From Rhodopseudomonas sp. P2A-2r (GTDB taxonomy: Bacteria > Pseudomonadota > Alphaproteobacteria > Rhizobiales > Xanthobacteraceae): a stretch of 64,000 nt of DNA. A program made the translations under genes and the position numbers. The notes beneath the pieces are model-generated. The model was not told where the DNA came from. It ran no database searches and worked only from the letters and a program-made list of their open reading frames with translations. The DNA is taken from NCBI RefSeq assembly GCF_026015985.1, contig NZ_CP110389.1, positions 3,380,001-3,444,000 on the forward strand. Direction: 5' to 3'. Position 1 is the stretch's first letter; every line of letters starts with the position of its first letter. Of the stretch, positions 17,434-27,097 are shown in pieces.

Positions 17434-17560
17434 TGTCTCGAGAGAGTTGTCCCCCCTTACGGGTGCGGAATCACGTCCGCTAAAAGGCACTGAGGCAAGC
17501 TCAACCGGCCGCTCGCTCGCTACGGCGCTTTGGGGTAGCGCGCTTCGCGAGCGGCCTAGC
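17434..17560. repeat. Hairpin repeat, copy B
   Basis: This is the second copy, in the same orientation, starting 225 bases after copy A. Here the stem GGCCGCTCGC/GCGAGCGGCC is perfect, while the loop (CTACGGCGCTTTGGGGTAGC) also self-pairs. The differences from copy A largely keep the pairing. It could be a structured RNA or the end of a mobile element. Confidence 0.65.
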
Positions 17561-17596
17561 TTCAGAGATCTCAACAAAATCAATATTTTACATAGA

Positions 17597-17621
17597 AAAC
17601 CCCGCCGTTGAGGCGGGGTTT
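17597..17621. terminator. Rho-independent terminator downstream of nrdJ
   Basis: A 10-bp stem (AAACCCCGCC/GGCGGGGTTT) with a five-base loop lies about 70 bases after the nrdJ stop. On the minus strand it is followed by TTTTCTATG. It could also stop transcription from the left. Confidence 0.85.
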
Positions 17622-17692
17622 CCTGTTTTGAGCGTCCATTTAGCTAGAGCGTCCGCCTAACTAATCGTCTAGGCGAATGCAAAGTGGCATAA

Positions 17693-20600
17693 TTAACTGC
17701 ACCCGGTAGTGGACCCACACGTATCGCACTTCATGCACGTCCCGTTGCGCACCAGCGAGAAATGTCCGCATTCGCCGCACATCTCGCCTTCGTAGCCCTT
17801 GGCTTTTGCCTCTTCGCGACGCTCGGCCTTTGACGGCTGGGCGTTCGCGGTGCCGGCCTTGCTCCAGTTTTGCACTTCCAGCTTCTCGGTGGGCGACAGC
17901 GCGCGTTCCGGCTCGGCGGTCTTCAGCGCCGTAGCGGTGCCGGACGCGCCCTGGGCGGTCGCCGCGTGGCCGGAAGCCAAAGCGGTGACGTTGCTGCCGC
18001 CGGCGGCGGTGGGTGCCGTGGCGTCGGGCGCGCGCATGACCACGAGATTGTCGGTGCGCGAGCGGGTCAGGCCCTTGGAGACGTAGCGGTTGCTGGGCTG
18101 CTCGGGGTCCTTGCCCTCGGCGACACCCTTGCCGAGCGCGTCGAACTGGCTCTCGGTGGGATCGACATGGGCGAGGTCGAAGCGCGACATGTAGGACACC
18201 GCGAGTTCGCGGAACACATAGTCGAGGATCGAGGTGGCGTACTTGATGCTGTCGTTGCCCTGCACCGGGCCCGCGGGTTCGAAGCGGGTGAAGGTGAAGG
18301 CGTCGACATATTCTTCCAGCGGCACGCCGTATTGCAGGCCGAGCGACACCGCGATGGCGAAGTTGTTGATGAAGGAGCGCAGCGCCGCGCCTTCCTTGTG
18401 CATGTCGATAAAAATCTCGCCGATGCGGCCGTCGTCATATTCGCCGGTGCGCAGGTAGACCTTGTGACCGCCGACCACTGCCTTCTGGGTATAGCCCTTG
18501 CGGCGATCCGGCATCTTCTCGCGTTCGCGCATCACTACGATGCGCTCGACCAGACGCTCCACCACCTTTTCGGAGATCTGCGCGGTGCGCGCCGCCATCG
18601 GCTTGTCGAGGTAAGCGTCGATGCCGTCCTCGTCCTCGTCGTCGTCGCTGATGAGCTGCGAGTTCAGCGGCTGCGACAGTTTCGAGCCGTCGCGGTACAG
18701 CGCGTTGGCCTTCAGCGCCAGCTTCCACGACAACAGGTAAGCCGACTTGCAGTCGTCCACCGTGGCATCGTTGGGCATGTTGATGGTCTTGGAGATGGCG
18801 CCGGAGATGAACGGCTGCGACGCCGCCATCATGCGGATGTGGCTCTCCACCGAGAGGTAGCGTTTTCCCACTTTGCCGCAGGGATTGGCGCAGTCGAACA
18901 CGGCGTAGTGCTCGGCCTTGAGGTGCGGCGCGCCTTCCACGGTCATGGCGCCGCAGATGTGGACGTTGGCGGCCTCGATCTCGCGCTTGGAGAAGCCGAC
19001 GGCGGCGAGCAGGTCGAAGCCGGGGGCGGCGATGGCTTCCGGCGCGATCTTCAAGGTATCGCGCAAAAAGTCCTCGCCAAAGGTCCACTTGTTGAAGGCG
19101 AACTTGATGTCGAACGCGGTCGGAAGAGCCGCTTCAACCTTGGCCAGTGCCTCGTCGGTGAAGCCTTTGGCCTTGAGGGTCGACGAGTTGATGCCCGGCG
19201 AGTTCGAGAGCGAGCCGTGGCCGACCGCATAGGCCTCGATCTCGGCGATCTCGCTCTCGCGATAGCCGAGCACGCGGAGTGCTGCGGGGACGGCGCGGTT
19301 GATGATCTTCCAGTAGCCGCCGCCGGCGAGCTTCTTGAATTTCACGAGGGCAAAATCGGGCTCGATGCCGGTGGTGTCGCAATCCATGACCAGGCCGATG
19401 GTGCCGGTGGGGGCGACCACGGTGGTCTGGGCGTTGCGGTAGCCATGGATTTCGCCGAGTTCGAGGGCGAGGTCCCAGGCAGCGCGGGCGTGGGCGACGA
19501 TGTCGGCCTGCGGGCAGGATTCGCCATCGAGCGGCACCGGGTTGACGGCGAGGCCCTCATAGCCGCGGGACTCCGCATGCGCGGCGCGGCGATGGTTGCG
19601 GATCACCCGCAGCATGTGCGCGGCGTTCTTCTTGTAGCCGGGGAACGGGCCGAGTTCTTTCGCCATCTCCGCCGAGGTGGCGTAGCTGACGCCGGTCATG
19701 ACGGCGGTGAGGGCGCCGCACAGCGCGCGGCCTTCCTTGGAGTCGTAGGACAGGCCCATGCTCATCAGCAGGCCGCCGATGTTGGCATAGCCGAGGCCGA
19801 GGGTGCGGTATTCGAACGACAGCTGGGCGATCTCCTTGGACGGGAACTGCGCCATGGTCACCGAGATTTCCAGCACCACGGTCCACAGCCGGCACAGATG
19901 CTCGTAGGCATCGACGTCGAAGCGGTTGGTCTCGACGTTGTGGAAGGTCAACAGGTTGGCCGAGGCCAGGTTGCAGGCGGTGTCGTCGAGGAACATGTAT
20001 TCCGAGCACGGATTGCTGGCGCGGATGTCGCCCGACGCCTTGCAGGTGTGCCAGTCGTTCATGGTGGTGTTGAAGTGCAGGCCGGGATCGGCCGAGGCCC
20101 AGGCGGCGTAGCCGATCTTCTCCCAGAGGTCGCGCGCCTTCAGGGTCTTCATGACCTTGCCGTCCTTGCGGGCGATCAGGTCCCAGGTCCCATCCGTTTC
20201 CACCGCGCGCAAAAAGTCGTCCTTCAGCGAGACGGAGTTGTTGGAATTCTGGCCGGAGACGGTGAGGTAGGCCTCGCTGTCCCAGTCGGTGTCGTAGACC
20301 GGGAAGTCGATGTCCTTGTAGCCCTGCTTGGCGTACTGGATGACGCGCTTGATGACGTTGTCCTGCACCAGCGCACGGCGGGCGAGCTTGATCTCGCGGC
20401 GCAAAGCCGGGTTCTTCTCGGGATCGAAGCAGTCGTCGTTGGAGCCTTCGCAGTTGACGCAGGCCTTGAGGATCGCCTTGAGGTGCTTCTGGTTGATCTT
20501 GGAGCCGGTGACGATGGCCGCAACCTTCTGCTCCTCCTTCACCTTCCAGTCGATGTAGCTCTCGATATCCGGATGGTCGGCGTCGACCACCACCATCTTG

Positions 20601-21434
20601 GCGGCGCGGCGCGTGGTGCCGCCCGACTTGATGGCGCCGGCGGCGCGATCGCCGATCTTCAGGAAACTCATCAGGCCCGACGAGCGTCCGCCGCCGGACA
20701 GCTTTTCACCTTCGCCGCGTAGGCGCGAGAAGTTGGAGCCGGTGCCCGAGCCGTACTTGAACAGACGGGCCTCGCGGACCCAGAGGTCCATGATGCCGCC
20801 GTCGTTGACCAGATCGTCCTGCACGCCCTGGATGAAGCAGGCATGAGGCTGCGGATGCTCGTAGGACGACTTCGACTTGGTCAGCTTGCCGGTCTTGAAG
20901 TCGACGTAATAGTGGCCCTGGCCGGGGCCATCGATGCCATAGGCCCAGTGCAGGCCGGTGTTGAACCACTGCGGGGAATTCGGCGCGACCATCTGCTTGG
21001 CCAGCATGTAGCGCAGCTCGTCGTGGAACGCGTGCGCGTCCTCTTCCGTGGTGAAGTAGCCGCCCTTCCAGCCCCAATAGGTCCAGCAGCCGGCGAGGCG
21101 GTCGAACACCTGCTTGGACGACAGTTCGGAGACGTAGCGCTCCTTCTCGGGCAGGGTGGCCAGCGCCAGGGTGTCGGGCTCGGAGCGCCACAGCCACGAC
21201 GGCACGGTCTCTTCCTCGACCTTCTTCAGGCGGGCGGCGACGCCGGCCTTGCGGAAATACTTCTGCGCCAGCACGTCGGAGGCGACCTGCGACCAGGTGT
21301 CGGGGACTTCGACGTTCTCCAGCTTGAACACCACCGAGCCGTCGGGATTGCAGAATCTCCGACGTCGTAAATCTGAAATCGATCCCGGCATAGGGTGACA
21401 GACCGTCCGTGGTGTAGCGCCGTTGAATCTGCAT
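17693..21434 (-). CDS. nrdJ: Adenosylcobalamin-dependent ribonucleotide reductase (class II), one-base frameshift near start
   Basis: The product makes deoxyribonucleotides using coenzyme B12. It has the class II glycyl/thiyl-barrel sequence features: [18 protein letters not shown] near the start, [20 protein letters not shown] with a redox Cys, and a C-terminal zinc/redox tail [20 protein letters not shown] then CGSTTGC. The true N-terminus is [20 protein letters not shown], in another frame. One extra base near 21350-21355 breaks it: FTTSEI should run into [19 protein letters not shown]. The total span is 3n+1, fitting an insertion, and gives about 1246 residues. Because this enzyme is normally essential in this group, the break is probably a sequence error. 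Confidence 0.95.
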
Positions 21435-22152
21435 CGTCGTGCCCCGTCTGTGCCGGTCACCCCGTTGGGCGGCGCCGGCGGATTTCAGTTTAGCGGACCC
21501 TTGCGGGTTCGCAGCTTGGCCGGGTGGACCCGGTCCTGTTTCTCTGTGGCCATGGGAGGGCGATGGAATTCCACCGCCGGCCTGCTGCCGATCAACGCCT
21601 CACACCGCATCCCGGGCCATTGGTCCGGCTCGCATTTACGTCCAGAAGGTCGCCCGTTTTCGGGACAGAACTGCCCATGCCCCGCGACCCCTGCGGGCTG
21701 GCGGAGCGGTCAGTCTGGAACCCTTCTGGGGATCGCCCGGCGGGACAAATAACCACCCGCACCGGACCATCCAAAACTAGGCCAACTGGATCGCGCGCGT
21801 CAAGGACTAGTACGAGTTCCTGAATCAATCACTAAATATGGTGGAGGCAGGGGATAACCAAGGGGACAAGCCGCACCTCGATTGCTGCCAAGTATCAGTG
21901 AGTCCTCACGGAATCGGAAGCCGAAAATATTTCAAATTGTTCGGATCGGGGCAGCTCTGCCCGCTGTTCACAGGGCAACTTTATTTTGCTGCCGAGGGCT
22001 TGCTTTGACGAGACTCAAGCGGGCGCGCGTGATGAGCAAAAGGGAACACCCGTGCCCCTACGGGGAAGTGCAGCCGCAGGCCGCGGTCGGCGCCGGTTTC
22101 CCGGCATGATTGCCGGCCGGACGACCCCTCGGCGGCGCGAATCGGTGGCTCT
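21435..22152. other. Long intergenic region upstream of nrdJ
   Basis: This 718-base spacer separates nrdJ from the SDR gene. No frame in it looks like a real protein. It should contain the nrdJ promoter and a long leader. I looked for a cobalamin riboswitch and did not find its conserved core. A candidate NrdR box is listed separately. Several GC-rich inverted segments around 21600-21740 could fold. Confidence 0.5.
21828..21844. promoter_or_regulatory. Candidate NrdR box
   Basis: ATCACTAAATATGGTGG resembles the NrdR operator (consensus acaCwAtATaTwGtgt), keeping CACTA-ATAT-GTG. NrdR represses ribonucleotide reductase genes. It lies about 390 bases before the nrdJ start. NrdR usually binds two boxes, and a second one was not found. 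Confidence 0.35.
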
Positions 22153-22893
22153 TTACCCCTGCGCCGTCGGGCGGACGATGATCTCGCCGACATCGACATC
22201 GCCGGGCTGGCCGATGGCGTAGGCGATCGCCTCGGCAACGGCCGAGGCGGGGATACCCTGCTCATCCATCATTGCGGAAATTGTCGCCTTGGCCTTGGGA
22301 TCGCTGATGGTGCCGGCCAGCTCGGTCCGGGTCATGCCGGGGCTGATCACGGTCACGCGCAAATCCTTGCTCTCCTGTCGCAGCCCTTCCGACAGCGCCC
22401 GCACCGCGACCTTGGTGGCGGAGTAGACCGCCATGGTGGGCACGATGCGGTGCGCGGAGGTGGAGGCGACATTGACGATGTGGCCGGCGCCTTGCTCCTT
22501 CATCACCGGCAGCACCGCGGCGACGCCATGCAGCACGCCGCGCAGGTTGACGTCGATCATCTGGTTCCAGTCGCAGACCCGCAGCTCTTCCATCATTGCC
22601 AGCGGCGCCACGCCCGCATTGTTCACCAGCACGTCGATCCGCCCATAATGCGCCTTGGCGAGCAGCACGAAGGCCCTGAAGCTGCCGAGGCGGGTGACGT
22701 CGAGTTCGTGATGCAGCGCCTCGCCGCCGGCCTGCCGGATCTCGCCGGCAATGGCCGCGATGCGTTCGAGGCGGCGGCCACCGAGCACGACGCGGTGGCC
22801 GGCTGCAGCCAGATGGCGCGCAGTGGCTTCGCCGATGCCGCTGCTGGCGCCGCTGATCAGGATGACCTTGCTGGATGATGTCGGGTTCGTCAT
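22153..22893 (-). CDS. SDR-family oxidoreductase
   Basis: This is a classical short-chain dehydrogenase of 246 residues. The NAD(P) site is ISGASSGIGEATAR (about residues 13-26), the structural motif is LVNNAGVAP, and the catalytic site is Ser (NVASTSAH) with YSATK. The Arg residues after the first strand (GGRRLERI) favour NADP. The C-terminal PGMTRTELAGTI region is typical. It diverges from an AraC-type regulator starting 195 bases away, which probably controls it. Substrate unknown. Confidence 0.9.
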   Translation of the reverse strand: MTNPTSSSKVILISGASSGIGEATARHLAAAGHRVVLGGRRLERIAAIAGEIRQAGGEALHHELDVTRLGSFRAFVLLAKAHYGRIDVLVNNAGVAPLAMMEELRVCDWNQMIDVNLRGVLHGVAAVLPVMKEQGAGHIVNVASTSAHRIVPTMAVYSATKVAVRALSEGLRQESKDLRVTVISPGMTRTELAGTISDPKAKATISAMMDEQGIPASAVAEAIAYAIGQPGDVDVGEIIVRPTAQG

Positions 22894-23088
22894 GGGGAGC
22901 CGCCTTGGCGCTGCGGGAGCGCGCTCCCGGGCGCCGGGTTATGCGCGCGGGCGCCCCCGAAGCGTTAGCGCGATCCTGCGAGATTCATGCACGATCCTGC
23001 AAATCGCCGGCCGCACCGCTGTGCCATCGGCCGGGATCGGGTAGGGTGGTGCCGCGCGACGATATGCAAATAAGGTTCTGCACGGACG

Positions 23089-23991
23089 ATGGCTCTCGAT
23101 CCCTATAGCGAACTGGCTGATATCATTGCCCGCAGGGCAACCGGCGAGGGATCCCACGTCACCGGGATCGGCAGCCTGTCTCTGAGCCGCTGCACGGCGC
23201 CGACGCCATATCACCACGCCGCGCAATGGCCATGCTTCGGGCTGGTGGTGCAGGGCGCCAAGACCCTCGAACTCGGTGCCGAGCGTTATCGCTACGGCGT
23301 CGGCGAATACCTGGTGGTGTCGCTGGACCTGCCCGTGACATCCAAGGTGATCGAGGCCAGTTGCGATGAGCCGTTCCTCGGGCTCGGCATGGCGATCGAT
23401 CCCGCGCAGCTGAAGCAGGTGCTGGCCCGCGTCCGACTGTCGCCGGCGACCGTGGCGCCGGATGCCATGCGCGGCGTCGCCGTAAACCTCGCGCCGCCCG
23501 AACTGCTCGATGCCGCGCTGCGGCTGCTCAGGCTGCTCGACCGGCCGCAGGATATCCCGGCCATGGCACCGCTGCTCGAACAGGAAATTCTCTACCGGCT
23601 GCTGACCGGGCCGTTCGGTCCGCGCCTGCTGCAGATCGCCACCGCGGAGACGCCGAGCAACCGCATCGCCCAGGCGATCGCCTGGCTGCGCGGCAATTTC
23701 ATGCGGCCGCTGCGCATCGAAGACCTCGCCGACCAAGTCGGCATGAGCGTCTCCTCGCTGCATCACCATTTCAAGGCGGTCACTGCGATGACGCCGATCC
23801 AGTTTCAGAAGCAGCTGCGGTTGCACGAGGCGCGCCGGCTGATGTTCGTCGAGCAGATGGATGTGGGGACGGCGGGCTACAGCGTCGGCTACCAGAGCCC
23901 GTCGCAGTTCAGCCGCGAATACAGCCGGCTGTACGGCCAGTCGCCGCTGCGCGACGTCAGCGCCGCTCGCATGCAGATGGCGGCGGAGTAG
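23089..23991 (+). CDS. AraC-family transcriptional regulator
   Basis: The 300-residue regulator has an N-terminal cupin-like effector domain of the AraC_N type (PYHHAAQWPCFGLVVQGAKT, then RYGVGEYLVVSLDLPVTSKV) and a C-terminal pair of HTH motifs (FMRPLRIEDLADQVGMSVSS then LHHHFKAVTAMTPIQFQKQL, and GYSVGYQSPSQFSREYSRLY). It is transcribed away from the SDR gene, the usual arrangement for an AraC-type activator and its target. The inducer is not apparent. Confidence 0.92.
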   Translation: MALDPYSELADIIARRATGEGSHVTGIGSLSLSRCTAPTPYHHAAQWPCFGLVVQGAKTLELGAERYRYGVGEYLVVSLDLPVTSKVIEASCDEPFLGLGMAIDPAQLKQVLARVRLSPATVAPDAMRGVAVNLAPPELLDAALRLLRLLDRPQDIPAMAPLLEQEILYRLLTGPFGPRLLQIATAETPSNRIAQAIAWLRGNFMRPLRIEDLADQVGMSVSSLHHHFKAVTAMTPIQFQKQLRLHEARRLMFVEQMDVGTAGYSVGYQSPSQFSREYSRLYGQSPLRDVSAARMQMAAE

Positions 23992-24107
23992 CGCGGGCAG
24001 GCGTTCATGATGGGCGTTGCCGGCGCGTGGTGTGGGACATTCGTCATTGCCAAGTGATAGGTATAAACCGTCACGACGTCGCCGCCGACCCCGTCCAACC
24101 GGTCCCC

Positions 24108-25007
24108 ATGACAGTCTCAACTCCGTCCGCCGCGCGTACGCGCATTGCGCCCATCGGCCTGCTGTTTCTTGCCATTACCTCGATCGCCTGGGGCCTGAAC
24201 TGGCCGGTGATGAAATTCCTGCTGGGCGAACTGCCGCCGCTGACGACCCGGGGCTTCACCGGAGTGGTCGGCGCGATGTTGCTGGCAGGGCTGGCCGTGG
24301 CGCGCGGCGACAGTTTGCGCGTCCCGCGCCAGGCATGGGCGCCTCTCGTGGTGCTGGCGTTGCTCAATGTCTCCGGCTGGTCGGCGCTGATCGGCGTGTC
24401 CCTGTTGTGGTTGTCGGGCGGCGAGGCGGCCGTGCTTGCTTGCACCATGCCCGTGCTGGCGTCGCTGCTGGCCTGGTGGATCCTGGGCGAGCGGATGTCG
24501 CTGCGGCGGATGCTGGCGATGCTGATGGCCTTTGCCGGTATCGTCGCGCTGATGGGCGGCGTCGGCATCTCGGCCAGCCTGCAGAAGCTTCCCGGCGTCG
24601 CGCTGGCGCTGCTCGGCGCGTTCGGCTTCGCGCTCGGCACCGTGCTGGCGAAGCGCTTCAAACTCGCATTGCCGCTGCTGAGCTCGTCGGCGTGGCAGAT
24701 CGGCATCGGTTGCCTGCCGGTGTCGCTGCTCGGCATGACGTTGGAGACCGCGCATTTCTCGACCCTGTCATGGGGCATCTGGGCGCTGCTCGGCTATGTC
24801 GTGGCGGTGCCGTTATGTGCCGCCTATGTCTGCTGGTTCGCGGCGGTGAAAATGTTGCCGGCATCGGTAGCGGCCATCGGTACCATGGCGGTGCCGGTCA
24901 TCGGCGTCGTCGGCTCGGCCATTGCACTGCATGAGCCGCTCGGCATCGGAAAAATCGCCGCGCTGCTGTTCACGCTGGCCGGCGTCGCGCTGGCAACGCG
25001 CGCGTAG
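24108..25007 (+). CDS. EamA/DMT-family transporter
   Basis: The product of about 299 residues has ten predicted transmembrane helices arranged as two EamA repeats, beginning at GLLFLAITSIAWGLNWPVMK. The second repeat has GVALALLGAFGFALGTVLAK. Such transporters export amino acids, nucleosides or other metabolites across the inner membrane. I used the ATG at 24108 because the upstream in-frame extension is not membrane-like. The end is marked by a strong hairpin. Substrate unknown. Confidence 0.88.
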   Translation: MTVSTPSAARTRIAPIGLLFLAITSIAWGLNWPVMKFLLGELPPLTTRGFTGVVGAMLLAGLAVARGDSLRVPRQAWAPLVVLALLNVSGWSALIGVSLLWLSGGEAAVLACTMPVLASLLAWWILGERMSLRRMLAMLMAFAGIVALMGGVGISASLQKLPGVALALLGAFGFALGTVLAKRFKLALPLLSSSAWQIGIGCLPVSLLGMTLETAHFSTLSWGIWALLGYVVAVPLCAAYVCWFAAVKMLPASVAAIGTMAVPVIGVVGSAIALHEPLGIGKIAALLFTLAGVALATRA

Positions 25008-25015
25008 AAACCTAG

Positions 25016-25042
25016 AAAGGACGGCGCCGGGCGCCGTCCTTT
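25016..25042. terminator. Bidirectional hairpin terminator
   Basis: AAAGGACGGCGC pairs perfectly with GCGCCGTCCTTT around a CGG loop, between two converging genes. The A/T-ended stem serves both directions. Confidence 0.85.
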
Positions 25043-25062
25043 CCGATCGGGTAGAGGGTCGG

Positions 25063-25596
25063 TTACGGGCAGGCGTGCCGCAAACCGTCATAACCGAGAT
25101 AGGTCCCGGTGCGCGGGTTGTAGGACTTGTAGGTTTGCATGCAGTAGGCGACGTCGTCGCCACCGCTCGGCGCGACCTCAACCACTTCGCCACCATCGTC
25201 ATAGGGGCCGCCGTAATAGGGGCCGTTGCCATAATAGCTGTAGCTGTTGCCATAATAGCCACCGGGAGCGGCCAGCGCCCCGCCGATAATGCCACCAGCG
25301 ATCAGGCCCGGCACAAAGCCACCTCCGCCGCCGCGATGATGCCAGCCACCGCCGCCATAGCCGCCACCGTATCGCGGCCCGCCGCCGCCGTTAAAGCGCG
25401 GGCCACCGCCTCCGCCGTGGAACTGGGGGCCGCCGCCGCCGCCCATGCGCGGACCACCGCCGCCACCTCCGACGCGCGGACCGCCACCGCCAGCAACGGC
25501 GCCGCCTTTATCGACCTGCGCGAAGCTCGCGGTCGGGGTCAGGGCGGGAATGGCAAGCGCCATGACGGCTACTGCACTCAACAGTTTCAAATTCAT
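25063..25596 (-). CDS. Glycine-rich secreted BA14K-family protein
   Basis: The 177-residue product has a signal peptide (MNLKLLSAVAVMALAIPALT, cleaved after ASFA). A Gly-rich repeat region follows (about residues 34-95) built from GGGGGPRxG units, then a hydrophobic glycine stretch (GLIAGGIIGGALAAPGGYYG), a Tyr-rich linker, and a C-terminal BA14K motif: YCMQTYKSYNPRTGTYLGYD followed by GLRHAC. BA14K proteins are known from Brucella and Bradyrhizobium as immunoreactive lectin-like envelope proteins. The ATG at 25596 opens the signal peptide. Confidence 0.85.
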   Translation of the reverse strand: MNLKLLSAVAVMALAIPALTPTASFAQVDKGGAVAGGGGPRVGGGGGGPRMGGGGGPQFHGGGGGPRFNGGGGPRYGGGYGGGGWHHRGGGGGFVPGLIAGGIIGGALAAPGGYYGNSYSYYGNGPYYGGPYDDGGEVVEVAPSGGDDVAYCMQTYKSYNPRTGTYLGYDGLRHACP

Positions 25597-25896
25597 CGTC
25601 GTCGGCTCCATCTGCGGGACATCCCCATCATCTAACCGTCTTGCGGCGGGCGGGTTCCCAAGAAAGCATCCTGTTCGCGTTTCGCAGGCTGACAGGTGCC
25701 AAATGTATGCGGGATGAACGGCTCGCCACCGCTCCGCGACAGGATGTCGCCAAACAGCTATGGCCGGAGTGCCGCCGTTGCGAGGCCGGTCACGCCGAGT
25801 TGCGAGCGCAAAACTGGGCCGCCAGCGGTCGCAAAACTGGACAATTGCCGCCGCCGATGGCATCAACAGCCAAGCATTCTCGAACCGGCGCGGCCT

Positions 25897-26307
25897 ATGA
25901 AACTGTTTTGGCTGAAATTTTTCACCTGGTGGAGCGGCCAGACCTTCGGCACGCAATTGTGGACCTGGCGTTTCGGCGAGCTGGTCGGCACAGACGAGAC
26001 CGGCAACACCTATTACCGCACCAAAGGCGGCAAGATCGACCCGACGCTCGGCTTCGAGCGGCGCTGGGTGGTCTATAACGGGTATGCCGAGGCCTCCAAG
26101 GTGCCGCCGTCATGGCACGGCTGGCTGCACCACACCGTCGACGTGGCGCCCACCGAAGAGAGCTACACGCCGCGCGAATGGCAGAAGCCGCATCAGCCCA
26201 ACCTGACCGGCACCCCCGCCGCCTATCGGCCGTCCGGCTCGACGCTGGCCAGCGGCCGCCGCCCCAAGGCCACCGGCGACTACCAGCCCTGGACCCCCGG
26301 CCAGTAA
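25897..26307 (+). CDS. NADH:ubiquinone oxidoreductase subunit NDUFA12 homologue
   Basis: The 136-residue product carries the NDUFA12 (complex I B17.2) signature: TFGTQLWTWRFGELVGTDET, then GNTYYRT, RRWVVYNGYAEASKVPPSWH and HTVDVAPTEE. The C-terminus is a Pro-rich tail. In alphaproteobacteria this accessory subunit binds the peripheral arm of respiratory complex I and usually lies away from the nuo operon, as here. It diverges from BA14K and converges with the DJ-1-type gene. Confidence 0.93.
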   Translation: MKLFWLKFFTWWSGQTFGTQLWTWRFGELVGTDETGNTYYRTKGGKIDPTLGFERRWVVYNGYAEASKVPPSWHGWLHHTVDVAPTEESYTPREWQKPHQPNLTGTPAAYRPSGSTLASGRRPKATGDYQPWTPGQ

Positions 26308-26310
26308 GCC

Positions 26311-27006
26311 TTACGCCGCCTGTGAACCGAGCCGCGCCGCGGCGCGCTGCACGGCCTCGCTGCGGCGTTGCCTGGCGCCGGCCATGCGGCCGGTCACCAG
26401 TGCCAGCACCTCTGGCGGCGCGATGTCCGGCGATCCCGCGCTGAACGGCGGCGTCGGGTTGTATTCCAGCGCCAGCTGGATTGCCTCAGCGGTGGTGCGG
26501 TCGGCCAGAATCGAAACCAGAGTCAGCGCGAAATCGATGCCCGCCGTGACCCCGCCGCCGCTGATGCGGTTGCGGTCGACGCAGACCCGCGTCGCCGTGG
26601 GAATGGCGCCGAATGCCGCCAGAAACTCCAGCGCCGACCAGTGCGTGGTGGACCGGTAGCCCTGCAGCAGGCCGGCCGCGCCAAGCACCAGCGCGCCGGT
26701 GCACACCGAGGTGATGTAGCGCGCGCCTGCGGCCTGGCGGCGCAGGAAGGCCAGCGTTGCCGCGTCATTGGCCATGTCGTCGCTGCCGGCCCCGCCGGGC
26801 ACGCAGATCACGTCGAGCTGGGGACAGTCATCGAAGGTCACTGTCGGCAGTAGCGCCAGTACGGTGTCGCTCGAGACGGGTTCGATGCGCTTCCAGATCA
26901 GGTGCACGGTGGCGCCGGGCAGCCGGGTGAACACCTGCAGCGGGCCGGTGAGATCGAGCTGGGTCACCTGTGGAAACACCAGCAGGCCGATGTGAAGGGT
27001 GGACAT
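26311..27006 (-). CDS. DJ-1/PfpI-family protein (isonitrile hydratase-like)
   Basis: The 231-residue protein belongs to the DJ-1/PfpI superfamily. The nucleophile elbow is YITSVCTGALVLGAAGLL, with Cys as the active nucleophile, and GGGVTAGIDFALTLV follows as in isonitrile hydratase (InhA) and ThiJ-like enzymes. The early Asp in VTQLDLTGPLQVF is conserved too. It is divergent from a GlxA-like regulator of the same fold starting 92 bases away, suggesting control by that protein. An isonitrile substrate is a family guess. Confidence 0.85.
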   Translation of the reverse strand: MSTLHIGLLVFPQVTQLDLTGPLQVFTRLPGATVHLIWKRIEPVSSDTVLALLPTVTFDDCPQLDVICVPGGAGSDDMANDAATLAFLRRQAAGARYITSVCTGALVLGAAGLLQGYRSTTHWSALEFLAAFGAIPTATRVCVDRNRISGGGVTAGIDFALTLVSILADRTTAEAIQLALEYNPTPPFSAGSPDIAPPEVLALVTGRMAGARQRRSEAVQRAAARLGSQAA

Positions 27007-27097
27007 GGCGAGGCTCCGAACGGTTGTTGACGGCGCTAGCGTGGCATGGTCACCTCGTGTCTGAAATGTCTAACTTCCCTCGTTAACGGACATAACG

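Noticed and set aside
17640..17692. tRNA-like piece near the nrdJ 3' end (TAGCTAGAGCGTCCGCC)
   Set aside because: No acceptor stem or T-loop (GGTTCGAATCC) follows, so there is no tRNA and no evident attachment site.
17870..20722. A 950-codon open frame antisense to nrdJ
   Set aside because: Its product is low-complexity (Gly, Val, Asp, His rich) and mirrors nrdJ codon structure, as long antisense frames do in high-GC DNA. No domain is seen.
21592..21828. A 78-codon minus-strand frame upstream of nrdJ
   Set aside because: There is no ribosome site, no family resemblance and it lies in the likely promoter/leader.
21986..22130. Possible cobalamin riboswitch (AAAAGGGAA...GTGC...)
   Set aside because: The order and the conserved core bases do not fit, and it points in the wrong direction for nrdJ.
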